Shown here: positions 36,759 to 48,409 of the stretch, piece by piece
Position numbering within the stretch: the stretch's first letter is position 1
How the letters are laid out: each line of letters opens with the position of its first letter
DNA from: Diaminobutyricimonas aerilata
GTDB taxonomy: Bacteria; Actinomycetota; Actinomycetes; Actinomycetales; Microbacteriaceae
Reading direction: 5' to 3'
Length of the DNA: 64,000 nucleotides
Assembly: GCF_002797715.1 (NCBI RefSeq)
Contig: NZ_PGFF01000001.1
Span: 558,001 to 622,000, forward strand
Program-made: the position numbers and the translations under genes
The notes under the pieces: model-generated
Told to the model about the DNA's origin: nothing
The model's database searches: none
What the model saw: only the letters and a program-made list of their open reading frames with translations

Positions 36759-37766
36759 GTGACGATCGAGGTGCGGCGGCGGCCGAACATGCACGACGTC
36801 GCCGCGCGCGCCGGGGTGTCGCACCAGACCGTGTCGCGGGTGCTGAACGGCTTCGCCGGCATCCGCCCCGACACGCGTGCCCGGGTGCTCGCCGCGATCG
36901 ACGAGCTCGGCTACCGCCCGAACCAGGCGGCGCGCGCCCTCGTCACGAGCCGGTCGCGCACGATCGGCGTGTTGAGCGAGTCGTCGGCGCAGTACGGACC
37001 GGCGACCGCGCTGCACGCGCTCGAGGTCGCGGCACGCAGCGCCGGATACCGCGCGCTCGTCACGAGCAGCACGGGCGACGACGAATCCGTGCGGGCCGGG
37101 CTCGAGTTCCTGCTCGGGCAGTCCGTCGAGGCGCTCGTCGTGATCGCCTCCCAGCGGTCCATCCGTGACGCGCTCGCGGGAACCGCGGTGCCCGTGCCCA
37201 TGGTCACCCTCGACTCGCTCGACGACGACGACCACGACGCGCTCTACGTCGACCAGTACGAAGGCGCGCTGTTGGCGACCCGCCACCTCGTCGAGCTCGG
37301 ACACTCGCGCATCCTGCACCTCGGCGGTCCGCCGGAATGGGGCGACGCCCGCGCGCGGCGTCAGGCGTACACCGACGTGCTGCGCGAGGCCGGGCTCGAG
37401 CCGCTCCCGGTGCTGCTGGGCGACTGGATGCCCGGAGCCGGGTACGCCGCGGGGGAGCAGTTCGCGCGCCGCCGGCCGGCGACGGCGGTGTTCTGCGCGA
37501 ACGACCAGATGGCGCTCGGGTTCGTGCACGCCGTCACGGCGGCCGGACTCAGTGTGCCCGGCGACGTCAGCGTCGTCGGGTTCGACGACATCCCGGAGGC
37601 CGCGCACTTCCTGCCGCCGCTGACGACCGTGCGGCAGGACTTCGCCGAACTCGGCCGCCGCGCGATCGACGTGCTGCTCGCCGAGCTCTCGGGCGACCGC
37701 GAGGCCGTGCACGCCCCGGTGCCCGCCCGCTTCGTCGAACGCGCCTCCACCGCCCCGCCCGCCTGA
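36759..37766 (+). CDS. LacI family regulator, candidate regulator of the arabinose genes
   Basis: A 335-aa protein. The HTH is NMHDVAARAGVSHQTVSRVLNGF (residues 9-31) and the hinge YRPNQAARALVTSRSRT. The sugar domain has PMVTLDSLDDDDHDALYVDQYEGALLATRHLVELGHSRILHLGG and VVGFDDIPEAAHFLPPLTTVRQDFAELG. GTG 36759 has GGAAGGA at 36744-36750; an ATG 25 codons upstream lies at the -10 (CATAAT, 36725-36730) and is unlikely. The closest downstream targets are araBDA, separated by the repeat region. An operator-like palindrome at 38564 resembles the one used by the paralogue at 30880, so the two may share sites. Confidence 0.92.
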   Translation: MTIEVRRRPNMHDVAARAGVSHQTVSRVLNGFAGIRPDTRARVLAAIDELGYRPNQAARALVTSRSRTIGVLSESSAQYGPATALHALEVAARSAGYRALVTSSTGDDESVRAGLEFLLGQSVEALVVIASQRSIRDALAGTAVPVPMVTLDSLDDDDHDALYVDQYEGALLATRHLVELGHSRILHLGGPPEWGDARARRQAYTDVLREAGLEPLPVLLGDWMPGAGYAAGEQFARRRPATAVFCANDQMALGFVHAVTAAGLSVPGDVSVVGFDDIPEAAHFLPPLTTVRQDFAELGRRAIDVLLAELSGDREAVHAPVPARFVERASTAPPA

Positions 37767-37814
37767 GCGGCACCCTCTGGGGGGCGGCGGCGGCGGCCGC
37801 TGCGCGCGCGGTCC

Positions 37815-38386
37815 GGTGCGCCGTCGTCCGGAGCGCGCCGGTCTGGTGCGCCGCCATCCGGAGCGCGGCGGTCTGGTGCGCCGCCATCCGTGCAGCGAGA
37901 GCGGAGGATCGCGGCGACGCGCCGTGCGGCGGTGCTGTCCCCCGGCGTGGCGGCTCTGCCATCCGCTCTCGCTGTCGGTCGCTGCCGGTCGACGGCAACC
38001 GCCCGAGCGGCCGGGTGCCGCTGTCTCCCGCTGGCGGCCGACCCCTTCTGGCGGGAAGTGAGTCGGCCGCCGCCATCCGTGCAGCGAGAGCGGATGATCG
38101 CGGCGGCGCGCCGTGCGGAGGTGCTGTTGCCCGGCGTGGCGGCTCTCCGATCCGCTCTTGCTGCCGGTCGTTGCCGGTCGACGGCAACCGCCCGACCGCC
38201 CCGATGCCGCTGTTCCCCGCCGGCGGTCGGCCCCTTCTGGCGGGGAGAGCGAGCCGGCCGCCGCCGTCCGCTGCAGTGAGAGCGGATGACCGCGGCGGCG
38301 CGCCGTGCGGCCGTGCTGTTCTCCGGCGTGGCGGCTTCCGGATCCGCTGTCGCTGCCGGTCGGCGGTGGGCGCCCGACCGCCCCGA
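37815..38386. repeat. Tandem repeat region: 30-bp units followed by three ~190-bp units
   Basis: The 854-bp gap between the lacI-type gene and araB contains no convincing gene. From 37815 there are two and a half copies of a 30-bp unit (37815-37844, 37845-37874, 37875-37890). Then come three copies of a longer unit starting at 37891, 38080 and 38272 (spacings 189 and 192 bp), recognisable by TGCAGCGAGAGCGGA and by ATCGCGGCGGCGCGCCGTGC. The third is cut short near 38386. By eye copies 1 and 2 are about four-fifths identical. Frames on both strands stay open through the region, as expected at this GC content, but encode only Arg/Ala/Pro/Gly-rich sequence without a ribosome site. The rest (38387-38520) holds nothing I can identify. 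Confidence 0.8.
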
Positions 38387-38521
38387 GAGGTCACGATCGC
38401 CCGAGTGTTGGGGAGAAGCGGTGACACGGATGCGGCTCGGGGAGCAGGATGACCCGGGCGCGCTCCGGCGTGCCGCACACCGGTGTGCGGCGGCACCCGC
38501 AACGCCCGGATGGTGGACGGA

Positions 38522-38579
38522 TTGGGTGAAACGGCGCCGAGCAGGCACAATGGTCCGGCACTGATGTGAACGTGAACAT
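38522..38579 (+). promoter_or_regulatory. Promoter and LacI-type operator of araBDA
   Basis: Possible promoter TTGGGT (38522-38527), 18 nt, CACAAT (38546-38551). The imperfect palindrome ATGTGAACGTGAACAT follows at 38564-38579, just past the expected start site. It shares ATGTGAnCGnnnACAT with the sites at 30841 and 31946 (12 of 16 positions to the latter). Confidence 0.62.
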
Positions 38580-38620
38580 CGCGGACGCGGCGCGAGCCGG
38601 AGAGCGACGAAGGAGTCGGA

Positions 38621-40336
38621 GTGGTCGACGAGGAGGTCGGGGTGGCTGAAGCCGCGCGGCGGGTCGGAGCGGGAAGCTCCGACGGTGAGAAGTACGTGAT
38701 CGGCATCGACTACGGCACCCTGTCGGGTCGTGCCCTCGTCGTGCGGGTGTCGGATGGGGCGGAGCTCGCGAGCGCCGTGCACGAGTACCCGCACGCGGTC
38801 ATCGAGGACGCCCTGCCGGCGACCGGACGCAAGCTGCCCCCGGAGTGGGCGCTGCAGGTGCCGGCCGATTACATCGAGGTGCTCAAGACCGCCGTGCCCG
38901 AGGCGGTCCGCGCCGCCGGCATCGACCCGGCCGACGTGATCGGTGTCGGGACGGACTTCACCGCATCCACCCCGCTGCCGGTGCTCGAGGACGGCACGCC
39001 GCTGTGCGAGCTCGACGAGTTCCGTGAGAACCCGCACGCCTACGTGAAGCTGTGGAAGCACCACGCCGCATCCGGCCAGTCCGAGCGCATCAACACCCTC
39101 GCGGCCGAGCGCGGGGAGTCGTGGCTGCCCCGCTACGGCGGATTCATCTCGAGCGAGTGGGAGTTCGCGAAGGGCCTGCAGGTGCTCGAAGAGGCACCCG
39201 AGGTCTACGAGCGGATGGACCACTGGGTCGAAGCGGCCGACTGGATCGTCTGGCAGCTGAGCGGCCGCTACGTGCGCAACGCCTGCACCGCCGGCTACAA
39301 GGCGATCCTGCAGGACGGCGAGTACCCGAGCGAGGAGTTCCTCGGCGCACTCAACCCCGACTTCTCCCGCTTCGCGATCGACAAGGTCGCCCACGAGATC
39401 GGGCAGCTCGGCGACGCCGCCGGCACCCTCACCGCCCAGGCCGCCGAGTGGACGGGACTGCCGGAAGGCATCGCGGTCGCCGTCGGCAACGTCGACGCGC
39501 ACGTCACCGCACCCGCCGCGCAGTCGGTCGACCCTGGGCAGATGGTCGCGATCATGGGCACCTCGACCTGCCACGTGATGAACGCCGAGTCGCGCGTCGA
39601 CGTGCAGGGCATGTGCGGCGTCGTCGACGGCGGCATCGTGAAGGGCCTCTACGGATACGAGGCCGGCCAGTCCGGTGTCGGCGACATCTTCGCCTGGTAC
39701 GTCAAGAACCAGGTGCCCGCCCGCTACGCCGAGCAGGCCGCCGAGCGCGGCATGAGCGTGCACGAGCTGCTCACCGAGCTGTCGCAGGACCAGCCGGTCG
39801 GCGGCCACGGACTCATCGCGCTCGACTGGCACAGCGGCAACCGCTCCGTGCTCGTCGACCACCAGCTCTCCGGACTGCTCGTCGGCGCGACCCTCACCAC
39901 GCGCGCCGAAGAGGTCTACCGCGCGCTGCTCGAGGCCACCGCGTTCGGCACGCGCCGCATCGTCGAGGCGTTCGCGGAGGCCGGCGTGCCGGTGACCGAG
40001 TTCGTCGCCGCCGGCGGCCTCATCCGCAACCCGTTCCTCATGCAGACCTACAGCAACGTGTTGCGGATGCCGATCTCGGTCATCGGGAGCGAGCAGGGCC
40101 CCGCGCTCGGCTCCGCCATCCACGCGGCCGTCGCCGCCGGCGCCTATGCGGATGTGCGCGAGGCCGGACAGGCGATGGGTCGCGTCGAGCGGGCGAAGTA
40201 CACGCCCGACGAGGCCGCGTCCGACGCGTACGACGAGCTGTACTCGCACTACCTGCAGCTGCACGACCACTTCGGCCGTGGCGGCCACCCGGTCATGCGC
40301 GAACTCAAGCGCATCAAGAGGGAGGCCCTCGCGTGA
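38621..40336 (+). CDS. araB: L-ribulokinase
   Basis: A 571-aa FGGY carbohydrate kinase. The N-terminal phosphate-binding motif is [16 protein letters not shown] (near residue 25, GTLSGRA typical of AraB), with [12 protein letters not shown], and the C-terminal FGGY region [23 protein letters not shown]. It phosphorylates L-ribulose made by AraA. GTG start at 38621 with AGGAGTCGGA just upstream. First gene of araB-araD-araA, each overlapping by 4 bp, and co-directional with a sugar ABC operon. Confidence 0.95.
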   Translation: MVDEEVGVAEAARRVGAGSSDGEKYVIGIDYGTLSGRALVVRVSDGAELASAVHEYPHAVIEDALPATGRKLPPEWALQVPADYIEVLKTAVPEAVRAAGIDPADVIGVGTDFTASTPLPVLEDGTPLCELDEFRENPHAYVKLWKHHAASGQSERINTLAAERGESWLPRYGGFISSEWEFAKGLQVLEEAPEVYERMDHWVEAADWIVWQLSGRYVRNACTAGYKAILQDGEYPSEEFLGALNPDFSRFAIDKVAHEIGQLGDAAGTLTAQAAEWTGLPEGIAVAVGNVDAHVTAPAAQSVDPGQMVAIMGTSTCHVMNAESRVDVQGMCGVVDGGIVKGLYGYEAGQSGVGDIFAWYVKNQVPARYAEQAAERGMSVHELLTELSQDQPVGGHGLIALDWHSGNRSVLVDHQLSGLLVGATLTTRAEEVYRALLEATAFGTRRIVEAFAEAGVPVTEFVAAGGLIRNPFLMQTYSNVLRMPISVIGSEQGPALGSAIHAAVAAGAYADVREAGQAMGRVERAKYTPDEAASDAYDELYSHYLQLHDHFGRGGHPVMRELKRIKREALA

Positions 40337-41073
40337 GCGACTTCACCCCCGAGGTGCAGGAGGCGATCGACCGCGTACGTGCGGACGTCGCGCGCCTGCA
40401 CGCCGAACTCGTGCGCTACAACCTCGTCGTCTGGACCGGCGGCAACATCTCCGGCCGGGTGCCCGGTGCGGACCTGTTCGTCATCAAGCCGTCGGGCGTC
40501 GGCTACGACGACCTGACGCCGGAGAACCAGATCCTCTGCGACCTCGACGGCAACGTCATCCCGGGCACTCCCGGCAGCGACCGCAGCCCGTCGAGCGACA
40601 CCGCCGCGCACGCCTACGTGTATCGGAACATGCCGGACGTCGGCGGCGTCGTGCACACCCACTCCACCTACGCCACGGCGTGGGCCGCGCGCGGCGAGGC
40701 CGTGCCGTGCGTCATCACCGGGCAAGCCGACGAGTTCGGCGGCGAGATCCCGGTCGGACCGTTCGCGATCATCGGCGACGACTCGATCGGCCGCGGCATC
40801 GTCGCGACCCTCACCGGTCACCGCTCGCGCGCCGTGCTCATGCAGAACCACGGGGTGTTCACGATCGGCAAGGATGCGAAGGATGCGGTGAAGGCCGCGG
40901 TCATGGCGGAGGACTCCGCACGCACCGTGCACATCTCCCGCCAGCTCGGCGAGCCGATCCCCATTCCCCCGGAGAGCATCGACCGGCTCTTCGACCGCTA
41001 CCAGAACGTGTACGGGCAGACCCCGCAAGGCGCCCTCGGCGCATCCGGAACCGACGAAGGAGACCGACAGTGA
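40333..41073 (+). CDS. araD: L-ribulose-5-phosphate 4-epimerase
   Basis: A 246-aa class II aldolase/epimerase: [28 protein letters not shown] at the N-terminus, zinc-binding [13 protein letters not shown] (His pair) and a third His in [11 protein letters not shown]. Converts L-ribulose-5-P to D-xylulose-5-P. GTG start overlaps the araB stop; its stop overlaps the araA start. Confidence 0.95.
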   Translation: MSDFTPEVQEAIDRVRADVARLHAELVRYNLVVWTGGNISGRVPGADLFVIKPSGVGYDDLTPENQILCDLDGNVIPGTPGSDRSPSSDTAAHAYVYRNMPDVGGVVHTHSTYATAWAARGEAVPCVITGQADEFGGEIPVGPFAIIGDDSIGRGIVATLTGHRSRAVLMQNHGVFTIGKDAKDAVKAAVMAEDSARTVHISRQLGEPIPIPPESIDRLFDRYQNVYGQTPQGALGASGTDEGDRQ

Positions 41074-42587
41074 CCAGCATCGTCCCCGACCTCAAGCGCT
41101 ACGAGGTCTGGTTCGTCACCGGCAGCCAGAACCTCTACGGCGAGGAGACGCTGCGCCAGGTCGCCGAGCAGTCGCAGGAGGTCGTGCGCGGACTGCAGCA
41201 CACCACGGACATCCCTGTCACGGTCGTCTGGAAGCCGGTGCTCAAGGATGCGGACTCGATCCGCCGCCTCGCCCTCGAGGTCAACGCAGCCGACAACGTG
41301 ATCGGCGTCATCGCCTGGATGCACACCTTCAGCCCGGCGAAGATGTGGATCGGCGGACTGGATGCGCTGCGCAAGCCCCTGCTGCACCTGCACACCCAGG
41401 CGAACGTCGACCTGCCGTGGGGCGAGATCGACTTCGACTTCATGAACCTCAACCAGGCCGCGCACGGCGACCGCGAGTTCGGCTACATCCAGGCCCGCCT
41501 CGGCGTCGCCCGCACGACGGTCGTCGGCCACGTCTCGAACCCCGCCGTCACCGCCCGCATCGGCACCTGGAGCCGCGCCGCCGCCGGCTGGGCGGCCACG
41601 CACGCGCTCAAGCTCGCACGGTTCGGCGACAACATGCGCTACGTCGCCGTCACCGAGGGTGACAAGACCGAGGCCGAGCTGCGCTTCGGCGTGCAGGTCA
41701 ACACGTGGGGCGTGAACGAGCTCGCGGATGCGGTGCACGCGACCACGGATGCCGACATCGACGAGTTGGTCGGCGTCTACCTCGACTCCTACGACGTCGC
41801 ACCCGAGCTGCTGCCCGGTGCCGACCGGCACGAGTCGCTGCGCTACGGCGCGCGCATCGAGCTCGGACTGCGCTCGTTCCTCACGGCGGGCGACTTCTCG
41901 GCGTTCACGACGAGCTTCGAAGACCTCGGCGCCCTCCGTCAGCTGCCCGGACTCGCCGTGCAGCGCCTCATGGCCGACGGCTACGGCTTCGGCGCCGAGG
42001 GCGACTGGAAGACCGCCATCCTCGTGCGCGCCGCCGCGGTCATGGGCGCCGGTCTGCCCGGTGGGGCGAGCCTCATGGAGGACTACACCTACCACCTCGA
42101 GCCCGGCAACGAGCTCATCCTCGGTGCCCACATGCTCGAGGTGAACCCCGCCCTCTCGAGCGAGCGGGCGCGCCTCGAAGTGCATCCGCTCGGCATCGGA
42201 GGCAAGGAGGACCCGGTTCGTCTGGTCTTCACCGCCGACGCCGGTCCGGCCGTCGTCGTCGCGATGAGCGACATGCGCGACCGATTCCGCCTCGTCGCCA
42301 ACGTCGTCGAGAACGTCGCGCTGCCGGAGCCCATGCCGAAGCTCCCCGTCGGGCACGCGGTCTGGAAGCCCGCACCCGACTTCGCGACCTCCGCCGCCGC
42401 GTGGCTCACCGCGGGTGCCGCCCATCACACGGTGATGAGCACGCAGATCGGTGTCGACGTGTTCCGCGACTTCGCCGAGATCGCCCGCACCGAACTGCTC
42501 GTCATCGACGAGACGACGACCCTGCGCGAGTTCGCCAAGGAGGTGCGCTGGAACGCGGCGTACTACCGGCTCGCGCAGGGGCTCTGA
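41070..42587 (+). CDS. araA: L-arabinose isomerase
   Basis: A 505-aa isomerase converting L-arabinose to L-ribulose. Starts [22 protein letters not shown], as in nearly all AraA proteins. It keeps the segments [37 protein letters not shown] and [27 protein letters not shown], which contain the metal-ligand Glu and His residues. GTG start coupled to araD. The next gene, a sugar-binding protein, follows after 75 nt without a clear promoter, so one long operon is likely. Confidence 0.96.
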   Translation: MTSIVPDLKRYEVWFVTGSQNLYGEETLRQVAEQSQEVVRGLQHTTDIPVTVVWKPVLKDADSIRRLALEVNAADNVIGVIAWMHTFSPAKMWIGGLDALRKPLLHLHTQANVDLPWGEIDFDFMNLNQAAHGDREFGYIQARLGVARTTVVGHVSNPAVTARIGTWSRAAAGWAATHALKLARFGDNMRYVAVTEGDKTEAELRFGVQVNTWGVNELADAVHATTDADIDELVGVYLDSYDVAPELLPGADRHESLRYGARIELGLRSFLTAGDFSAFTTSFEDLGALRQLPGLAVQRLMADGYGFGAEGDWKTAILVRAAAVMGAGLPGGASLMEDYTYHLEPGNELILGAHMLEVNPALSSERARLEVHPLGIGGKEDPVRLVFTADAGPAVVVAMSDMRDRFRLVANVVENVALPEPMPKLPVGHAVWKPAPDFATSAAAWLTAGAAHHTVMSTQIGVDVFRDFAEIARTELLVIDETTTLREFAKEVRWNAAYYRLAQGL

Positions 42588-42662
42588 CTTGCCGGCAACC
42601 GCCGGAAAGGATCCGTCCCCCGACGGATCGCACCACCAAGAGGAATCACGAAAGGAACCACA

Positions 42663-43793
42663 GTGAAGAAGAGGAAGCTCCTCGCCGGCATCGCTGCCAC
42701 GGGTGCTCTGGCCTTCGCTCTCGCCGGCTGCTCCGGCGGACGTGGCGGCGGCGGAGAGGCCGCAGAGGGATCGAACGAAGGCGCCCTCATCGGCGTCGCG
42801 ATGCCCACCCAGACCTCCGAGCGCTGGATCGACGACGGCGACAACGTCAAGGCGAAGCTCGAGGATCTCGGCTACAAGGTCGACCTGCAGTACGCGGACG
42901 ACAAGGTCGAAGACCAGATCTCGCAGATCGAGGCCATGCTCAACAAGGGCGCGAAGGCGCTCATCATCGCGTCGATCGACGGCACCGCGCTGACGCAGGT
43001 GCTCGAGACCGCCGCCGAGGACGACGTCAAGGTCATCGCCTACGACCGCCTCATCAACGGGTCGCCGAACGTGGACTACTACGTCACGTTCGACAACTTC
43101 GAGGTCGGCGTGCAGCAGGGCACGTCGCTCCTCACCGGCCTCGGTCTCGTGGACGAGAGCGGCGAGCCGACCGGCGACACCACCCCGAAGACGATCGAGC
43201 TGTTCGCCGGAAGCCCCGACGACAACAACGCCCGCTTCTTCTTCGACGGCGCCATGTCGGTCATCCAGCCCTTCATCGACTCCGGCCAGATCACGGTCGG
43301 CTCGGGTCAGACCGCCTTCGAGCAGGTCGCCATCCAGCAGTGGAAGCTCGAGGGCGCGCAGGCCCGCATGGAGAACCTGCTCGGCCTCGCCTACGGCGGC
43401 GGCGAGCAGCTCGACGGCGTCCTCGCGCCGTACGACGGTCTCTCGCGCGGCATCATCAACGCGCTGAAGGGCAACGGCTACTCGGCCGACGAGCTGCCGA
43501 TCATCACGGGTCAGGATGCCGAGAAGGCCTCCGACCGCCTCATCCTCGAGGGCGAGCAGTACTCGACCATCTTCAAGGACACGCGACTGCTCGGCGACAC
43601 CGCCGCCGAGTTCGTCGACGCCCTGCTGAACGGCGAGGAGCCCGAGGTCAACGACACCGAGACGTACGACAACGGCGAGAAGATCGTGCCGGCGTTCCTG
43701 CACGAATCGGTGATCATCACGAAGGACAACCTCATCGAGGAAGTGGTCGACAGCGGCTACTACACCCAGGAGGAAGTCGAGTCCGGGGAGTAA
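42663..43793 (+). CDS. ChvE-type sugar-binding lipoprotein (arabinose operon)
   Basis: A 376-aa lipoprotein. Signal [20 protein letters not shown] with lipobox AGC (Cys23), then a Gly-rich linker and the ChvE-type domain ([58 protein letters not shown]). Probably the L-arabinose receptor, given that it follows araBDA. GTG start with GAAAGGA upstream. A small hairpin, GATCCGTC/GACGGATC (42610-42629), stands in the leader. Paralogue of the protein at 34983. Confidence 0.93.
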   Translation: MKKRKLLAGIAATGALAFALAGCSGGRGGGGEAAEGSNEGALIGVAMPTQTSERWIDDGDNVKAKLEDLGYKVDLQYADDKVEDQISQIEAMLNKGAKALIIASIDGTALTQVLETAAEDDVKVIAYDRLINGSPNVDYYVTFDNFEVGVQQGTSLLTGLGLVDESGEPTGDTTPKTIELFAGSPDDNNARFFFDGAMSVIQPFIDSGQITVGSGQTAFEQVAIQQWKLEGAQARMENLLGLAYGGGEQLDGVLAPYDGLSRGIINALKGNGYSADELPIITGQDAEKASDRLILEGEQYSTIFKDTRLLGDTAAEFVDALLNGEEPEVNDTETYDNGEKIVPAFLHESVIITKDNLIEEVVDSGYYTQEEVESGE

Positions 43794-43808
43794 TCCCCGC
43801 TCCACTCC

Positions 43809-43838
43809 GGCCGGCGGGAGCGCGAGCTCCCGCCGGCC
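43809..43838 (+). promoter_or_regulatory. Intra-operon RNA hairpin after the binding-protein gene
   Basis: Perfect 13-bp stem GGCCGGCGGGAGC (43809-43821) with GCTCCCGCCGGCC (43826-43838), tetraloop GCGA. It is 15 bp after the binding-protein stop and 38 bp before the ATPase start, without a T tract. Such GNRA-looped stems between binding-protein and ATPase genes commonly stabilise the upstream mRNA or cause partial termination, giving excess binding protein (known for malE and other systems; here inferred). Confidence 0.7.
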
Positions 43839-43876
43839 GCCCCCACCCCACACCCGAGCTCCAGAAAGGCACGCCC

Positions 43877-45411
<1,535 letters not shown>

Positions 45412-45412
<1 letters not shown>

Positions 45413-46599
45413 TGCCCGCCCTCACCGAGGCCGTCGGCTTCCTCACCAGCCGACTGAGGCAGATCGGCATCTTCATCGCCCTCGTGCTGATCGTCGTGCT
45501 GTTCCAGATCCTCACCGACGGTGCGCTGCTGCAGTCGCGCAACGTCACGAGCATCGTCGTGCAGAACAGCTACATCCTGATCCTCGCGATCGGCATGGTC
45601 ATGATCATCATCGCCGGCCACATCGACCTGTCGGTCGGTTCGGTCGTCGCCCTCGTCGGCGCCATATCCGGTGTCTTCATCGTCACGTGGGGCTGGCCCT
45701 GGTGGGCCGGCATCCTCGGCGCCATCGTGGTCGGTGGTCTCGTCGGCGCGTGGCAGGGCTTCTGGGTCGCGTACGTCGGGATCCCCGCGTTCATCGTGAC
45801 GCTCGCGGGCATGCTCACCTTCCGCGGGCTCGCCCAGATGGTGCTGCAGAACCGTCCGATCACGCCGTTCCCCGACGAGTACGTCGCGGTCGGCGCCGGA
45901 TACCTGCCCGACCCGTCGAACGGCGAGTCGTACCTGGAGTGGGTCACCGTCGCGATCGGCGTCTTCGCGACCGTGTTCCTCGTGCTGCAGCAGCTGCGCG
46001 AGCGTCGCGCCCGGGTGAAGCTCAACCTCGAAGACGAGCCGTTCGCGTGGTTCGTCACGAAGATCTCGTTCATCGCGGTGCTCGTGCTCGGCGTCACGTA
46101 TCTGCTCGCCGGATACCGCGGCACGCCGATCGTGCTCATCATCCTGGCCGTGCTCGTGTTCGTGTACACGGTCGTGATGAACCGCAGCGTGTTCGGCCGC
46201 CATATCTACGCGCGCGGCGGCAACCTCAACGCGGCGCAGCTGTCGGGCGTCAACACGAAGCGGGTCGACTTCTGGCTCTTCGTCAACATGGGCGTGCTGA
46301 GCGCCATCGCGGGTATCGCGTTCACCGCGCGCAGCAACTCGGCGCTGCCGGGTGCGGGCAACGGATTCGAGCTCGACGCGATCGCCGCGGCCTTCATCGG
46401 TGGCGCGGCGGTCACCGGCGGCATCGGCACCGTGACCGGCGCCATGATCGGTGGTCTGATCATGGGCGTGCTCAACAACGGCATGTCGCTGCTCGGCCTC
46501 GGAACCGACGTGCAGTCGTTCATCAAGGGCCTCGTGCTGCTGCTCGCCGTCGCGTTCGACGTGTTCAACAAGCGTCGCGCGGCCACCGCGAGCAAGTAG
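45412..46599 (+). CDS. CUT2 sugar ABC transporter permease (arabinose operon)
   Basis: A 395-aa permease with ~10 transmembrane segments: [51 protein letters not shown], and GGAAVTGGIGTVTGAMIGGLIMGVLNNGMSLL. Lacks the Pro/Thr-rich tail of its paralogue at 33616. ATG overlaps the ATPase stop by one base. Last gene of the presumed araBDA-transporter operon. Confidence 0.94.
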
Positions 46600-46671
46600 C
46601 GGTCGCTCATCCGTCGGGCCCCGGTCGCATCAGCGGCCGGGGCCCTCGGCGTTCCGGCGCCGTCGGCAAGT

Positions 46672-46734
46672 CGGTTTCCCGTCAGTAGATGCCCCCATCC
46701 GGCGGTCGTAAGGGCGCCTACTGACGGGAAACCG
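46672..46734. repeat. Palindromic element family B, copy 1
   Basis: A 63-nt element. Perfect 17-bp arms CGGTTTCCCGTCAGTAG (46672-46688) and CTACTGACGGGAAACCG (46718-46734), with further pairing inside (GCCC/GGGC) around a loop containing ATCCGGCGGTCGTAA. It lies 73 bp after the permease gene. The 486-bp gap 46600-47085 otherwise holds only very GC-rich sequence and copy 2. Confidence 0.88.
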
Positions 46735-46905
46735 GGGCTGCGGGCGCGGGGTGACGCGGGCGCGGCGCGGGGTGGCGGGCGCGGCGCGGGCGGGCGGCGG
46801 CGATCCCGTCGCATTCTGCGGGTGGCGGGCGCCCGCACCCGCACTTCGGGACGGCAAACCGGCCCGACGCGGCCCAGTGGGCGCAGCGCGGCGCCGGCGG
46901 CAGGT

Positions 46906-46968
46906 CGGTTTCCCGTCAGTAGTCGCCCTCATCCGGCGGTCGTAAGGGCGTCTACTGACGGAAAACAG
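46906..46968. repeat. Palindromic element family B, copy 2
   Basis: Same 63-nt length and orientation as copy 1, 234 bp downstream, identical at 57 of 63 positions. The left arm is identical; the right arm (46952-46968) has two changes that break pairing, so this copy appears to be decaying. No gene lies between the copies. Confidence 0.87.
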
Positions 46969-47085
46969 ACCGACGCCGGCCAGCGGGCGCTGCGCCGCCG
47001 ACCGACAGCGGCCAGCGGGGCCGGATGCGCGACGCGGGGTGACGCGGATGCGCGGCGGCGGGCATCCGTTCGCCAGAATGGCGGG

Positions 47086-48063
47086 ATGGGGTTCTTCGAC
47101 ATGCCGCTCGAGCAGCTGCGCGACTACCGTCCGGACATCGCGGCACCGGATGACCTCGAGTCGTTCTGGCGCGACACTCTCGGGCAGGCCCGGGCGCTCC
47201 CCATCGACGCGCGGTTCGAGCGGGTGGAGACGGCGCTCACGCTCGTCGACACCTACGACGTGACCTTCACCGGGTTCGGCGGCACGCGCGTGAAGGGCTG
47301 GCTGCACGTGCCGGCGGGCACCGACACGGCGCTTCCCGGGGTGGTCGAGTACATCGGGTACGGCGGGGCACGTGGACTCGCCCACCAGAACGTGACGTAC
47401 GCGCTCGCCGGGTACGCGCACCTCATCATGGACACCCGCGGCCACGGCTGGTGGGCCGCCGGCGACACCCCCGACGACAGCGGCGAGCTCGGCACCCCCG
47501 GGGTGCCGGGACTCATGACGCGCGGCATCTCGGATCCGAGCAGCTACTACTACCGGCGGCTGTACACCGACGCGGCGCGCGCCGTCGACGCGGCCCGCTC
47601 GGTACCGCTGATCGATCCCGAGCGCGTCGTGGTGACCGGCGGCAGCCAGGGCGGCGCGCTCGCGCTCGTCGCGGCATCGCTCGTTCCGGATGTCGCCGGC
47701 GTGATGTCGGACGTGCCGTTCCTCAGCCACTTCGACCGGGCCATCGGGCTGACCGGTCGCGACCCGTACAACGAGATCGTGCGCTACCTCTCGCGGTACC
47801 GCGACCAGGTCGCGACGGTGCGTCGCACCCTCTCGTACTTCGACTGTGCGACCCTCGTCGGCTGGGCGACCGCCCCCGCCCTCTTCTCGACGGCGCTCAT
47901 GGATGAGACGTGCGCCCCGTCGACGGTGTTCGCCGCGTTCAACCGGTACGCCGGCGACGACAAGCGCATCGAGGTGTACGAGTTCAACGACCACGAGGGC
48001 GGCGCCGAGCACCACCAGCTCGTGAAGTTCGCCTGGCTGCGGGAGCTGCTCGGGCGCCTCTGA
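47086..48063 (+). CDS. Acetylxylan esterase / cephalosporin-C deacetylase family (CE7)
   Basis: A 325-aa alpha/beta-hydrolase. Nucleophile elbow VVTGGSQGGALAL (Ser near residue 186), the CE7 hallmark RGHGWWAAGDTPD and the oxyanion YIGYGGARG region, GLMTRGISDPSSYYYRRLYTDAARAVDAA, and a C-terminal catalytic His in FNDHEGGAEHHQ. The family removes acetyl groups from short xylo-oligosaccharides in the cytoplasm; no signal peptide is seen here, in agreement. ATG at 47086; no clear ribosome site, and an in-frame reading extends upstream through the family B repeats without conservation. Fits the arabinoxylan setting. Confidence 0.9.
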   Translation: MGFFDMPLEQLRDYRPDIAAPDDLESFWRDTLGQARALPIDARFERVETALTLVDTYDVTFTGFGGTRVKGWLHVPAGTDTALPGVVEYIGYGGARGLAHQNVTYALAGYAHLIMDTRGHGWWAAGDTPDDSGELGTPGVPGLMTRGISDPSSYYYRRLYTDAARAVDAARSVPLIDPERVVVTGGSQGGALALVAASLVPDVAGVMSDVPFLSHFDRAIGLTGRDPYNEIVRYLSRYRDQVATVRRTLSYFDCATLVGWATAPALFSTALMDETCAPSTVFAAFNRYAGDDKRIEVYEFNDHEGGAEHHQLVKFAWLRELLGRL

Positions 48064-48128
48064 CGCTCGGCGCTGCAGAGCCGCGCGGCGCCTCTGACGC
48101 TCGCGGGCCCTGCCGGACGCCGGGTCGA

Positions 48129-48194
48129 CCGGTGAGTTGCGGACTTCTGCGGCTATGCGGGCCGGGATTCCGGCGGAAGTCCGCAACTCACCGG
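48129..48194. repeat. Palindromic element family C, copy 1
   Basis: Perfect 19-bp arms CCGGTGAGTTGCGGACTTC (48129-48147) and GAAGTCCGCAACTCACCGG (48176-48194) around a 28-nt loop. It lies 65 bp after the esterase gene. A second copy is at 54185-54244. The 346-bp gap 48064-48409 also contains the operator at 48323 and nothing else evident. Confidence 0.88.
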
Positions 48195-48307
48195 TGGGCC
48201 GATGTGAGCCCTCACATCGGCCGCGCGAGCCCGCTCGTGCTCGGGAGACCGCGGTTGCTCCCGCCCGAGCAGCCGTGTGCCGTTATGCAACCGTGACCAC
48301 GGGAGCA

Positions 48308-48338
48308 TTGCGGGGCGCGTGGTTGTGAGCGCTAACAT
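48308..48338 (+). promoter_or_regulatory. Promoter and LacI-type operator of the YtfQ-like operon
   Basis: TTGCGG (48308-48313) and TAACAT (48333-48338) are possible -35/-10 elements (19-nt spacer, wider than ideal). The lac-type palindrome TTGTGAGC-GCTAACAT (48323-48338, 6 of 8 pairs) covers the -10. A repressor bound here would block the promoter. The lacI-type gene at 53076 closing this operon is the nearest candidate. Confidence 0.6.
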
Positions 48339-48409
48339 TCGAGGGCCAGGACGGACTGGCTGCCCGAGTGGCTCGCCCCGGGAACGTACTGAACAAGGAG
48401 GTTTGGTCC

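Noticed and set aside
34449-37712. 1087-aa minus-strand reading frame
   Set aside because: It is a shadow of the permease, receptor, PPOX and lacI-type genes on the plus strand; composition is Arg/His/Asp-rich with no motif.
37815-38386. Possible CRISPR array
   Set aside because: Units are contiguous (no unique spacers of constant size between short identical repeats), and no cas genes are nearby.
37567-38706. 379-aa minus-strand frame encoding Arg/Pro-rich repeats
   Set aside because: No ribosome site, low-complexity sequence, overlaps lacI and the araB promoter; kept as a repeat finding rather than a gene.
37361-40288. 975-aa minus-strand reading frame across the repeat region and araB
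   Set aside because: Antisense to araB with shadow composition; the repeat region merely keeps it open.
46600-47085. Upstream extension of the acetyl esterase gene through the family B repeats
   Set aside because: The extension is Arg/Pro/Ala-rich, contains both palindromes and lacks conservation; family proteins begin with MGFFDMPLEQL-type sequence.
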